Assembly: GCF_001894765.1 (NCBI RefSeq) | Contig: NZ_BCWV01000006.1 | Coordinates: 186,001-250,000, forward strand | DNA: 64,000 nt | Direction of reading: 5' to 3' | Source: Rhodococcoides corynebacterioides NBRC 14404 | GTDB taxonomy: Bacteria; Actinomycetota; Actinomycetes; Mycobacteriales; Mycobacteriaceae | Shown: positions 26,775 through 35,110 of the stretch, one piece after another | How the letters are laid out: each line of letters starts with the position of its first letter | How positions within the stretch are numbered: the first letter of the stretch is position 1 | The notes under the pieces: model-generated | What the model was told of the DNA's origin: nothing | The model's database searches: none | Seen by the model: the letters and a program-made list of their open reading frames with translations, nothing else | Position numbers and translations under genes: made by a program

Positions 26775-28125
26775 CGCGCACCCCCCACGCCTCCAGTTCG
26801 GCCCGCACTGCATCGCGCAGCGCGGATACGGACCCGACACACGTCTCGTCGAAACCGGCCACGGCGAACGTCGTTCGGCCCTCGGTCTCGAGCAACCACG
26901 ACTGCACGCCCTCCCCGAATCGCTGCGGACGGTCCGGCCGGACACCGCGCGCATCACCGCGGAACGACACCGACGTCGCCGTCGCGTCACCCACCCGCGC
27001 CAGCCCGTCGAACCGACCGAGGTTCGAGGCCACCGCGTCCGGCATCCCGGAGGGCCCGGCCATCACCACGCGGGTGACCAACGCGATCGGCAACACCTGC
27101 AGAAGCGACTGCAGATGGTAGGCGGCGGGTCGCTCACCGGCGCCGACGGCGGTGAACGCCGCCCGGCACCGCGTCCGCACGGGTCCGAGGTCGCCACCCG
27201 CGGAGGGACGGTCGTCGACGACGACGGTCACCCCTCCGGTCGCATTGCTGCGCTCGTCGTCGGCGGCATCGGGTCCACGGAGACTGACCGGCACCCCGAT
27301 GCGCACGGGGTCACCGGGCGCGGCGTATCCGGACGCGTAGAGAGCGCCGGCGACGACGGCCACGAACAGGGAATTCGGTGTGCCGCCGTATCGCGCGGCT
27401 CGCTCCGCCCAGTGGTCGGTGTCGGTGTCGACGACCACCCAGGACGGATCCGCTCGGGGCGCCCGTACCGCCGGTGCGGACCGCGCCGGACGTGCCGACC
27501 TCTCGGGGGACGGGGCCACGGGGTCCGTCGCGGAGTCGGCGGGCCGCGACGTCACCGCGGCGCGCACGGCACGGGCGGTTCCCACGGCCGCGCGGCCGAC
27601 CTGCAGGCCGGCGTCCGCCAGGTCGCTCACGAGCCCGGGGCGGCGTAGCGACATCTTCGACGGTGCGGGCGACGCCGTTCGCGTTGCCGCGACGGCGTCG
27701 GTCGCCGCCGCGGTGAGCGCGCGACCGTCGGCCACCAGATGCAGGCAGGTCAGGGAGAGGACCGCACCACCGCGGTCGTCCGGAGCGAGGTGCACGGCCC
27801 AGCAGCGACCTGCCTCGGCATCGAGGTCGGTCGTGCGCAGCAGTGCGCGCGCCCACTCGTCTCGCTCGTCGGCCGGTACGGGTGCGTCCTGGATGGTCAG
27901 GGCGGCGTCGGCGGTCGAGCGCACCCAGGAGGGCCGGGCCACCGGGATGCGGGGCCTGACCAGCCGTCGGTGCAGCCGGCTCGCCGCCAGCGCGTCGGCG
28001 ACACTCCGCACGGCCGCCGTCGCGGGCGGACTGTCGAACATCCACGTCACCTGCAGGACGACGTCCCATCCGAAGGCCTCGCGCAGAAACCAGTACGTGA
28101 AGTCCTGATCCTGGAGACGGCTCAT
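26761..28125 (-). CDS. WS/DGAT-like condensation-fold acyltransferase (copy 2)
   Basis: 454 residues, paralogous to copy 1 throughout: REAFGWDVVLQVTWMFDSPP, then LVRPRIPVARPSWVRS. The motif CLHLVADG gives H129-x3-D133-G134, again with a non-histidine in the first position. GGTPNSLFVAVVAGALYASG and PDAVASNLGRFDGLARVG follow. A proline/alanine-rich linker near residues 190-225 separates the halves. ATG at 28125 overlaps the glycosyltransferase stop by 4 nt. The tight overlaps on both sides imply that the three minus-strand proteins are made together and act on one product. Activity is inferred from the fold. Confidence 0.78.
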   Translation of the reverse strand: MSRLQDQDFTYWFLREAFGWDVVLQVTWMFDSPPATAAVRSVADALAASRLHRRLVRPRIPVARPSWVRSTADAALTIQDAPVPADERDEWARALLRTTDLDAEAGRCWAVHLAPDDRGGAVLSLTCLHLVADGRALTAAATDAVAATRTASPAPSKMSLRRPGLVSDLADAGLQVGRAAVGTARAVRAAVTSRPADSATDPVAPSPERSARPARSAPAVRAPRADPSWVVVDTDTDHWAERAARYGGTPNSLFVAVVAGALYASGYAAPGDPVRIGVPVSLRGPDAADDERSNATGGVTVVVDDRPSAGGDLGPVRTRCRAAFTAVGAGERPAAYHLQSLLQVLPIALVTRVVMAGPSGMPDAVASNLGRFDGLARVGDATATSVSFRGDARGVRPDRPQRFGEGVQSWLLETEGRTTFAVAGFDETCVGSVSALRDAVRAELEAWGVRGDVA

Positions 28126-29390
28126 CGCGCGACCGGGATTCGGGACTCCACGAGATCGGCCGCCCGGGCGACCGCGTCCTCCGGATCGACGAGGGCGTCC
28201 CCCACCCGACGCGCCGCGTCCGAGCGGGCCGCAGCCGACTCGATCGCGGCCGCGAGCGCGGCCGGGGTCGGATCGTCGCCCCGCAGCATCACCCCCGCGC
28301 CGACGTCCTCGAGGCGCCGCCCCCAGAACGGTTGATCCGCCGACACCGGCCGCACGACGGCGGGGCGTCCGGCGCGCAGGACCGCGGCGGTGGTGCCGGC
28401 CCCGCCGTGATGGACCACCACGGAGCAGCGCGGGAAGACCGCGGCGTGATCGACGTGGCCCGTGAGCACCCGCACGTCCGCACCCGCTCCGAGCGATTGG
28501 TAGACGTCGCTGTCGAGGTCGTTCCATCCGAGCGCGACCAGGGCGCGCAGGCCGAGTGAGCGCACCGCCTCGGTGACCCGGCGCAGCGATCGCTCGGCAG
28601 CCCGCAGCGGCATCGAGCCGAACCCGATGTGCACCGGCGGGTCTCCGGCGCCCAGCCAGGCCTCCAGGTCCGAGGGCAGCGGCGCCGCCGCCGGCGCACC
28701 ACCGAGAAATCCGACGAGGGGACGGCGGGCACGGTCGAAACCCGCGGGCGGCGGGCAGAGCGCCGGGTCGTAGGCCTGGATCTCGACGGCGCCGGCATCG
28801 GCGAATCGGTACGGCACGGGACGACGCGCGGACGGCAGCCCCAGCCCGGCGCGCAACCTGTTCTCGCGGCGGCGGGTGGCGGTCCACAGCACGGTCTCGT
28901 GGACGGACCAGGCGGCTCGGGTCACCGGAGCAGGCAGACCGTCCGCACCGAAACCGGGCAGATGGACGTCGTTGGTGCGGACCGGCGCGTGGTGCAGACC
29001 GACCACTGCGGCCCGAACCGAGTCCGCCAGAGGCGCGGCGACCTGCTCGGTGGTGATCCCGGTGACGACGACGTCGGGACGATCCCGGTGGACGACGGCG
29101 GACAGGTCCGCGACCATCTCGGACCACCCGAGGTTCCACAGTTCACCGGCCGACCGAACACGGTCGATCACCGATCCGTGCGCACCACGTCGCACCGCGT
29201 CGGAGGCCAGGTGGGCCCGGGTGTCGTACCCGAACGGCTCGACCGGGACGCCGTGGTCGGACGCGAGCGACAGGAGGTTGGGCGGAAGTGCGGCCACCAC
29301 GTCATGGCCTCGGGAGTGCAGTGCCGCCGCCAGATGGGCTGCCGGTTGGACGTCCCCCCTGGTGCCGCTCACGGCGACGACTACACGCAT
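28122..29390 (-). CDS. GT1-type glycosyltransferase (minus-strand operon)
   Basis: 422-residue nucleotide-diphospho-sugar glycosyltransferase of the UGT/GtfB group, like those that decorate mycobacterial glycopeptidolipids and natural products. It starts MRVVVAVSGTRGDVQPAAHLAAALHSRGHDV, with the family GTRGDVQP loop. The donor-binding end reads RCSVVVHHGGAGTTAAVLRAGRPAVVRPVSADQPFWGRR. ATG at 29390 is preceded by GAGGGAGAG. It heads the three-gene minus-strand operon and faces a second GT1 gene across 527 bp. The donor and acceptor sugars are unknown. Confidence 0.88.
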   Translation of the reverse strand: MRVVVAVSGTRGDVQPAAHLAAALHSRGHDVVAALPPNLLSLASDHGVPVEPFGYDTRAHLASDAVRRGAHGSVIDRVRSAGELWNLGWSEMVADLSAVVHRDRPDVVVTGITTEQVAAPLADSVRAAVVGLHHAPVRTNDVHLPGFGADGLPAPVTRAAWSVHETVLWTATRRRENRLRAGLGLPSARRPVPYRFADAGAVEIQAYDPALCPPPAGFDRARRPLVGFLGGAPAAAPLPSDLEAWLGAGDPPVHIGFGSMPLRAAERSLRRVTEAVRSLGLRALVALGWNDLDSDVYQSLGAGADVRVLTGHVDHAAVFPRCSVVVHHGGAGTTAAVLRAGRPAVVRPVSADQPFWGRRLEDVGAGVMLRGDDPTPAALAAAIESAAARSDAARRVGDALVDPEDAVARAADLVESRIPVAR

Positions 29391-29917
29391 CGACTCTCCC
29401 TCGGATCTCGGCTCGGCATGCACGGGGACGCAGGCCCCGGTACTCGGACGTCACTGCGGCGAGTTCGGCGTCGGGCGTGCCGTGGACGGGTCCACGGGCC
29501 ATGTTTCCGACCGACGACAATGCTCGACCGGGTGTTCGCTGGATGGTCACAGACTCTCGTGCCGCTGCGCCAATGAGTATGTCTCACAATGCCTTGCGAC
29601 GGTTACCGGGGTGTTTCGCCGATGAATACGTTGCATGTCACCGACGTTCGCGCCGGTCACGGGCCGCATGAGAACGGTCACCCCGCCGGAAGGGTGTGAT
29701 CCGCGCCGTCCCGGTTGGCGGGCACGGCGGTCGTCTGCCATGGTCGCAACGTCCGGACTCGATACCGACCCGAACGATCCGCCTCGGGCACGAGCGGGCC
29801 GTCGACCGGTCCGGTCGGGCGGATCGCAACCCGACGACGGGTACCGCGACGGTCGGTCGATCATCGCGTGCGGGAACACCTTTCGCGGACGAGCAGCGAG
29901 ACGGAAGGAGGAATCGG
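29391..29917. promoter_or_regulatory. Divergent promoter region of the glycolipid cluster
   Basis: 527 bp between two divergent GT1 genes and the only sizeable gap in the block, so both operons are probably controlled here. The portion 29560-29640 is less GC-rich than the genes. I found no long dyad, and the short frames lack ribosome sites. A clear AGGAGG lies before the plus-strand gene. Confidence 0.55.
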
Positions 29918-31228
29918 ATGGTGTCGACCCTGGTGTTCCAGGGCAGCAGAGGGGACGTCGAGCCGGGCATCGCACTGGCCGAGGAACTCGCCCGTCGCGG
30001 CCGGCCGATTCGATTCGCGGTCCCTCCCAACGTCGTCGACGACGTACGCCGCCGACTGTCCGTCGCGCCCGCCGTCGAGGTGTCGGCCTGCGGACCGGAC
30101 ACGTCCCGGACACTGGCGTCCACCGTGGCGACCCGGGAGATCAAGTCCCGCAACCCCGTCCGTCGCCTTCGCGCGGCGACGGCCCTCGCCACCGAGGACG
30201 GGATCCGCACCCGTCGCGATCTGCTCGCCGTCGCCGACGGATCCGATGTCGTGATCGGCTCCAACGTCGGCCAGGAGGCGGCACTCGACGTCGCCGAGCG
30301 GCTGGGAGTGCCGTACGTGCCGGTCCATCTCTGCCCCGTGCGTCCGACACGCGCGGTCTCCTTTCCCCCGCTTCCCTCTCGGGTTCCGGGACCGGTGCGC
30401 CTGGCCGGCTGGCACGCGCTCGATCGGGCACTCTGGCATGCCGCCCGCGCGACCGAGGCCGCGCACCGACACGACCTCGGCCTCCCCGCGGCGTCGTCGT
30501 CGGTGGCCCGCCGCCTGCGCCGACTCGGGACCACCGAGATCCAGGCCTACGACCGGGCCCTGTTCCCGACGTTGCCGGACGAATGGGGCGCTCGCCGACC
30601 TCTCGTGGGTTTCCTGCGCCCGACCGGTGACCCCGCGGGGCTCGACCCCGACCTGGCGGCCTGGCTGTCCGCCGGACCCGCGCCGCTCTACGTCGGGTTC
30701 GGCAGTATGACCGTTCCCGACGGACCCGCGGTGATCCGTGCGATTCTCGACGAGCTGGGGCGACGCGGACACCGAGCCCTCGTCGCCGGCGGCTGGTCGC
30801 GGCTCGGTGCGGACGACGACCGCGGCGGCGACGACGCGAGACGCGACGTCGAGGACCGGGTGCGGTGGGTGGACCAGGTGGACCACCGCGCCGTTCTTCC
30901 CCGCTGCACCGCCGTCGTGCACCACGGCGGGGCCGGCACCGTCGCGGCCGGACTGCGCGCCGGGTGCCCTACGTTGGTCTGCTCGATCGGGGCCGACCAA
31001 CCCCTGTGGGGCGCCCGCGTCACCGCGCTCGGTACCGGGGCGAGCATGCCCGCGCGGGCCGCTCACGGTGCCGCCCTCGGTCACGCGCTCGATCGAGTTC
31101 TGCATCCCGACACCCGCGTTCGCGCCGCCGCCGTCGCTCGAGAGCTCGTCCCGCCCGACGTCGCGGTCCGAGCAGCGGCCGACGCGCTGGAGTCCGCAAC
31201 CGACAGGAGAGTTCCGTGTCTCGATTGA
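29918..31228 (+). CDS. GT1-type glycosyltransferase (plus-strand operon)
   Basis: 436-residue UGT/GtfB-group glycosyltransferase homologous to its divergent neighbour: MVSTLVFQGSRGDVEPGIALAEELARRG at the N-terminus and RCTAVVHHGGAGTVAAGLRAGCPTLVCSIGADQPLWGAR at the donor site. LYVGFGSMTVPDG is the usual start of the C-terminal domain. The ATG at 29918 has AGGAGG 6 nt upstream. Its end overlaps the GT2 gene by 13 nt. It is the first gene of the plus-strand operon GT1-GT2-three PapA-like acyltransferases. The sugar specificity is not readable. Confidence 0.88.
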   Translation: MVSTLVFQGSRGDVEPGIALAEELARRGRPIRFAVPPNVVDDVRRRLSVAPAVEVSACGPDTSRTLASTVATREIKSRNPVRRLRAATALATEDGIRTRRDLLAVADGSDVVIGSNVGQEAALDVAERLGVPYVPVHLCPVRPTRAVSFPPLPSRVPGPVRLAGWHALDRALWHAARATEAAHRHDLGLPAASSSVARRLRRLGTTEIQAYDRALFPTLPDEWGARRPLVGFLRPTGDPAGLDPDLAAWLSAGPAPLYVGFGSMTVPDGPAVIRAILDELGRRGHRALVAGGWSRLGADDDRGGDDARRDVEDRVRWVDQVDHRAVLPRCTAVVHHGGAGTVAAGLRAGCPTLVCSIGADQPLWGARVTALGTGASMPARAAHGAALGHALDRVLHPDTRVRAAAVARELVPPDVAVRAAADALESATDRRVPCLD

Positions 31229-32055
31229 CCCTCTCGGTCGTGATTCCCGCCTACGACGAGGAGGAGTCCATCGGATCGTGCCTCGACCTGCTGTGCGCCC
31301 AGGCGTCCGACATCGACGAGATCATCGTGGTGGACAACAACTCTCGTGATCGCACCGCCGACATCGTGGCGGACCGCGCCGCTCGGTCACCGCTGATCCG
31401 CACCGTCACCGAGCACCGTCAAGGCTTGGTGTTCGCCCGTGACACCGGCATGGACGCCGCGCGGGGCGATCTGATCGCCCGCATCGACGCCGACACGCGC
31501 GTCGGGCCCGACTGGGCTCGCACGGTCCGCGACTTCCTCACCCGCGACACCGACGGTCACTGGTGGGCCGTCTGCGGCCGGGGCGAGGCGTACGACCTGC
31601 CCTACGGCACCGCCGCCGCCCGGGCCAAGAGCCGCTTCTCGCCGTTCGGGCGACGACGTGCTCCGGAGGTGCGCGACGTGCCGGTCCTGTACGGCTCCAA
31701 CATGATTCTGCGTCGCGGCACCTGGGAGGCCATCCGCGATCGCGTGTCCGACCGTCGTGACGTGTTCGAGGACGTGGACATGGGACTGTGCGTGCGCGCC
31801 GCCGGGGGACGCAACGGCTTCCTCGCCGACCTCACGGTGGGCGTCTCCCCCCGCCGAATGCACTCCCCGACCGGGGAGTTCGTCCGATACATGGTCTGCC
31901 TGCCCCGAACGTTGCTGCTGCACCGGCGCATCGGCCTCGCGCTGGCTGCCGCCACCCTCTACGTCCCGGGGGTCGTGGTCCTGCACGCCGCACGCCTGCT
32001 CCTCATCCGGGGGGCCACCCGGGCTCCGATTCCTGCCGCACGCGGCATGCCCTGA
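31216..32055 (+). CDS. GT2-family glycosyltransferase
   Basis: 279-residue GT-A fold transferase. LSVVIPAYDEEESIGSCLDLL, IIVVDNNSRDRTADIV and the DxD-type metal site ARIDADTRVGPDW are clear, followed by NMILRRGTWEAI and the acidic VFEDVDMGLCVRAAG. The C-terminal 45 residues are hydrophobic (LALAAATLYVPGVVVLHAARLLL), probably a membrane association segment, which suggests a lipid-linked substrate or acceptor at the inner face. GTG at 31216 follows AGGAGA and overlaps the GT1 stop. Third glycosyltransferase of the block. Confidence 0.87.
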   Translation: MSRLTLSVVIPAYDEEESIGSCLDLLCAQASDIDEIIVVDNNSRDRTADIVADRAARSPLIRTVTEHRQGLVFARDTGMDAARGDLIARIDADTRVGPDWARTVRDFLTRDTDGHWWAVCGRGEAYDLPYGTAAARAKSRFSPFGRRRAPEVRDVPVLYGSNMILRRGTWEAIRDRVSDRRDVFEDVDMGLCVRAAGGRNGFLADLTVGVSPRRMHSPTGEFVRYMVCLPRTLLLHRRIGLALAAATLYVPGVVVLHAARLLLIRGATRAPIPAARGMP

Positions 32056-32123
32056 CGGTCCGTTCGACGAGTCCCCGGACCACCGGGAACGACTGCCACC
32101 TCCCTCAGATCAGGACGGCCGAC

Positions 32124-33650
32124 ATGCATTTCACCGAGCTCGCCGACTACCCCCTCCCGGACGGAACGGTGACGGAGTGGACCCCGTCCGTGTCGGACCC
32201 GGCCGCGTGGCGACCCGACGCGCGTCCTCTGGCGTTCACCCACGAAGCCCACCTGCGCCACAGCCTCGAACGGAGCCGCACGCTCGACACGACCGGCCCC
32301 GAGGGGGACGCCGAATGGATCGGCGCCGTCCTGGAGATCGACCGGACCTACGATCCGGAGGTGGTGCGGCGGACGGTGCAGCGATGGATCGCTCGACACG
32401 AGGCGCTTCGCACCACCGTGGACGCCGTGGGCGAGAGCCTCGCTCGGCGCACGGCAGACCCGTCCGCCGTCACGGTGACCGATCGCGTCGTCGGATTCCG
32501 GTCGGGGGCGGATGCCCACGATCACCTGCTGTCCTTCCTCGGGCGCGGCCTTTCGCCGTTCCGCTGGCCGCACGTCCTGATCGCCACGGTGTCCGAGACC
32601 GGGTTCCTGCAGGTGGATCACGATCGGTTCCTGCTGGTGTTCGGAGCCGACCACTCCGTCATGGACGCGTACTCGATGTTGTTGTCGGTCGGCGAGTTCC
32701 GGCGGATCTACGACCACGAGCTCGATGCCCGTGAGCACGACCTGCCCGTGATCGGGAGCCATCTCGACTACAGCGTGCACGATCGCCGGACCGGCGCCGA
32801 CGTCGACGCCGACTCCGAGGCGGTCGCCGTGTGGGACCGGTTCCTGCGGGACGGCCGGTTCCCCGCGTTCCCCGTGCTCGCGGCGGACGCCGACCGCGCC
32901 GAGGGGCGGGCCGCCACGACCCGGCAGGGCGCACTGTCCGTCTCGATCGCGTCACCGGCGACCACCACCGAGTTCGCTGCCCGATGCCGACGCAGCGACG
33001 CGTCGCTCACGGCGGGCGTCGCGGCCGTCGTCGCCCTCGCGCAGCGCACGATCGAGCCGGCGCCCGGCGTCGACACCACCGGTCCGTGCCGGTTCGTCAT
33101 GCCGATGCACACCCGGTACGCGCCCGAATTCTCCCGCGCCGTCGGCTGGTTCGTCGGCGTCGTCCCGGTGAGCGTGGACCTGGACTCCGACCACGCCGAC
33201 ACCGCACTCGTGACCGCCGCCGAGAACATGCGCGCCGTGGCGGGCGTGGAGAGTCGGCCGTGGTCCGCCATCGCGGCGCTCCTCGGCGTCGTCGACGTCC
33301 CCCGCTTCGTCGTCAGCTACCTCGACCTGCGCCACGTCCCCGACGCGGCCTCGTGGCGAGACTGGCGGGTCCAACCGCTCCGCAGCGCCACGTACTCGGA
33401 CACCGAGGTCTACCTCTGGTTCCTGCGTACCCGGGAGGGACTGTTCCTGTCGGCCCGATTCCCCGGTACCGATGCGGCCACCGCCGCGGTACACCGGTTC
33501 GTGGCCCGCTGCCGCACTGTCGTCGACGCCCTGGCGGCCGGTGCCGAGACCGTCGGGATACCCGCTCCGAACGACAGCGAGCGGCCCGCTCCGAACGACA
33601 GCGAGCGGCCCGCTCCGAACGAGGCCGTGCGACAGGAGGTTCGAGCGTGA
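32124..33650 (+). CDS. PapA-like acyltransferase with HSVMDA motif
   Basis: 508-residue condensation-fold protein of the type that acylates trehalose in mycobacteria (PapA1-3 group). It starts MHFTELADYPLPDGT and has the motif FGADHSVMDAYS: H177 and D181 are kept, but alanine replaces glycine and aspartate replaces the first histidine. The second half has FVMPMHTRYAPEFSRAVGWFVG, matching the family solvent-channel region. Its closest relative in the window is the gene at 38942, with the motif at the same residue numbers. The C-terminus carries an 8-residue tandem repeat (APNDSERP). The end overlaps the next acyltransferase by 4 nt. Confidence 0.82.
   Translation: MHFTELADYPLPDGTVTEWTPSVSDPAAWRPDARPLAFTHEAHLRHSLERSRTLDTTGPEGDAEWIGAVLEIDRTYDPEVVRRTVQRWIARHEALRTTVDAVGESLARRTADPSAVTVTDRVVGFRSGADAHDHLLSFLGRGLSPFRWPHVLIATVSETGFLQVDHDRFLLVFGADHSVMDAYSMLLSVGEFRRIYDHELDAREHDLPVIGSHLDYSVHDRRTGADVDADSEAVAVWDRFLRDGRFPAFPVLAADADRAEGRAATTRQGALSVSIASPATTTEFAARCRRSDASLTAGVAAVVALAQRTIEPAPGVDTTGPCRFVMPMHTRYAPEFSRAVGWFVGVVPVSVDLDSDHADTALVTAAENMRAVAGVESRPWSAIAALLGVVDVPRFVVSYLDLRHVPDAASWRDWRVQPLRSATYSDTEVYLWFLRTREGLFLSARFPGTDAATAAVHRFVARCRTVVDALAAGAETVGIPAPNDSERPAPNDSERPAPNEAVRQEVRA
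33561..33622. repeat. 24-bp tandem repeat at the 3' end of a PapA-like gene
   Basis: Two complete identical units (33561-33584 and 33585-33608) plus 14 bp of a third encode repeated APNDSERP. In-frame unit length means copy-number change would only alter the tail length. Confidence 0.9.
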
Positions 33651-35110
33651 TCATCACCGCGATGGCGAACTGGCGACCGGCCCCCGGCGAGATGCTCGAG
33701 TGGCATCCCGTCACGGCGGCCCGGGACGACGCCGACGGCACCGGCGACGCCGGGGTGCACCCGGTCCCGGCGTCCTTCCTGCAGGCCAACCACGTCCGCG
33801 GCGTGGACGCGGCGCTGCGCCGCGGTGATCGGCACACCGGATTCCTCGGCTCCGCGACGGAGATCGAGGGCGATCTCGACGACGCCGCACTGACCCGGGC
33901 GGTGGCGGTGTTCCTCTCCCGACACGAGGGCCTGCGGACGTGGTTCTCCGTGCGCGACGGGTCCGTGCGGCGGCACCCCGCACCGGCCGACGCTGCCCTC
34001 GTGCCCGTCGACGCCGGAGCGGTATCCTCGACCGACGGGGTTCGAGAGGCGGTGCGCGACAGACTCTCCCGTGACGCGACGCCCCTGTCGTGGCCCCCCG
34101 TGGCCGTCGGCGCAGTCCGGCGCCCCGGCAGCTTCTCGCTGTACTACGGCGCGGACCACGCGTTCTCCGACGGCGCGTCCCAGGTCAGCGTGATCACCGA
34201 ACTGGCGGACCTCTACCGCGCGGAGGTGACGGGGACTCCGGCTCTCGACCTCACCGAGCACGAGGGCAGCTTCCTCGATCATGTCCGGATCGAGGACGAG
34301 GTCTCCCCGTCGTACGACCTCCGATCCCCCGAACTCGCCGACTGGATCGACGTGGTGTCCCGGCACGACGGCGGCCTTCCTCGTTTCCCGCTCGATCTCG
34401 GACTCGCCCCGGGCGAGACCGCACCGATGGAGCCGGTGGAGCGGGATCTCCTCACCGCGGCCGAGGCCGAGGTGTTCGAGCAGGTGTGTCGTGACGCCGG
34501 TGGATCGTTCACCAGCGGACTCTTCGCCGCCTGCGCCCTCGTCGAACACGACCTGGCCGGAACGGGTCGATACGACGGGATCGCCGTGCTCTCCACCCGG
34601 CACCGCGGGCCGTTCGCGTTGTCGCAGGGGTGGTTCTGTGCGTTCTCCCCGGTCACCTTCCCCGTGAGCGACTCGAACGGCCCGGACGACTTCGCCGAGG
34701 TGGTCCCGTCGGCGACCGCCGCGTACGCGCGGGCCAAGGCGGCGGCATCCGTTCCCATCGGCCGAGTCCTCGACCTGCTCGCCACGGGCGGTATCGGCGG
34801 CGCGGGGCTGGCGCGCAGCCCACAACTGTTCTCCTACCTCGACTTCCGTCGATTTCCCGGCTCCGGCACCCCTGCGGACGAGCGGGCCGTGCTGTTCACG
34901 GGTGAGGGCCGAACGGCCAACGCCTCCATGTGGTTCAACCGCGACCACCGGCATCTCTACCTCGGCGCACAGATCCCCTCGACGCCGACGGCCCGCCGCA
35001 CGGTGCGGCGCTACCACGATCGACTGATCGAGCTGCTGACGGACGTCGTCCGCACGCGTGACGACGGACGTACGACAGGCGTGAGCGGTGCGGACGAGCG
35101 ATGCGCCTGA
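33647..35110 (+). CDS. PapA-like acyltransferase with HAFSDG motif
   Basis: 487 residues. The N-terminal part, NWRPAPGEMLEWHP followed by PVPASFLQANHVRG, has the layout I know from trehalose-ester PapA proteins (W-x-P-x-P-G...W-x-P, then PSFLQ-x-x-H). The catalytic motif YYGADHAFSDGAS is H171-x3-D175-G176, so the essential His and Asp are present. STRHRGPFALSQGWFCAFSPV matches the family second half. GTG at 33647 has AGGAGG 7 nt upstream and overlaps the previous stop by 4 nt. The stop overlaps the next gene by 10 nt. An acyl-CoA donor and sugar acceptor are inferred. Confidence 0.83.
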   Translation: MIITAMANWRPAPGEMLEWHPVTAARDDADGTGDAGVHPVPASFLQANHVRGVDAALRRGDRHTGFLGSATEIEGDLDDAALTRAVAVFLSRHEGLRTWFSVRDGSVRRHPAPADAALVPVDAGAVSSTDGVREAVRDRLSRDATPLSWPPVAVGAVRRPGSFSLYYGADHAFSDGASQVSVITELADLYRAEVTGTPALDLTEHEGSFLDHVRIEDEVSPSYDLRSPELADWIDVVSRHDGGLPRFPLDLGLAPGETAPMEPVERDLLTAAEAEVFEQVCRDAGGSFTSGLFAACALVEHDLAGTGRYDGIAVLSTRHRGPFALSQGWFCAFSPVTFPVSDSNGPDDFAEVVPSATAAYARAKAAASVPIGRVLDLLATGGIGGAGLARSPQLFSYLDFRRFPGSGTPADERAVLFTGEGRTANASMWFNRDHRHLYLGAQIPSTPTARRTVRRYHDRLIELLTDVVRTRDDGRTTGVSGADERCA

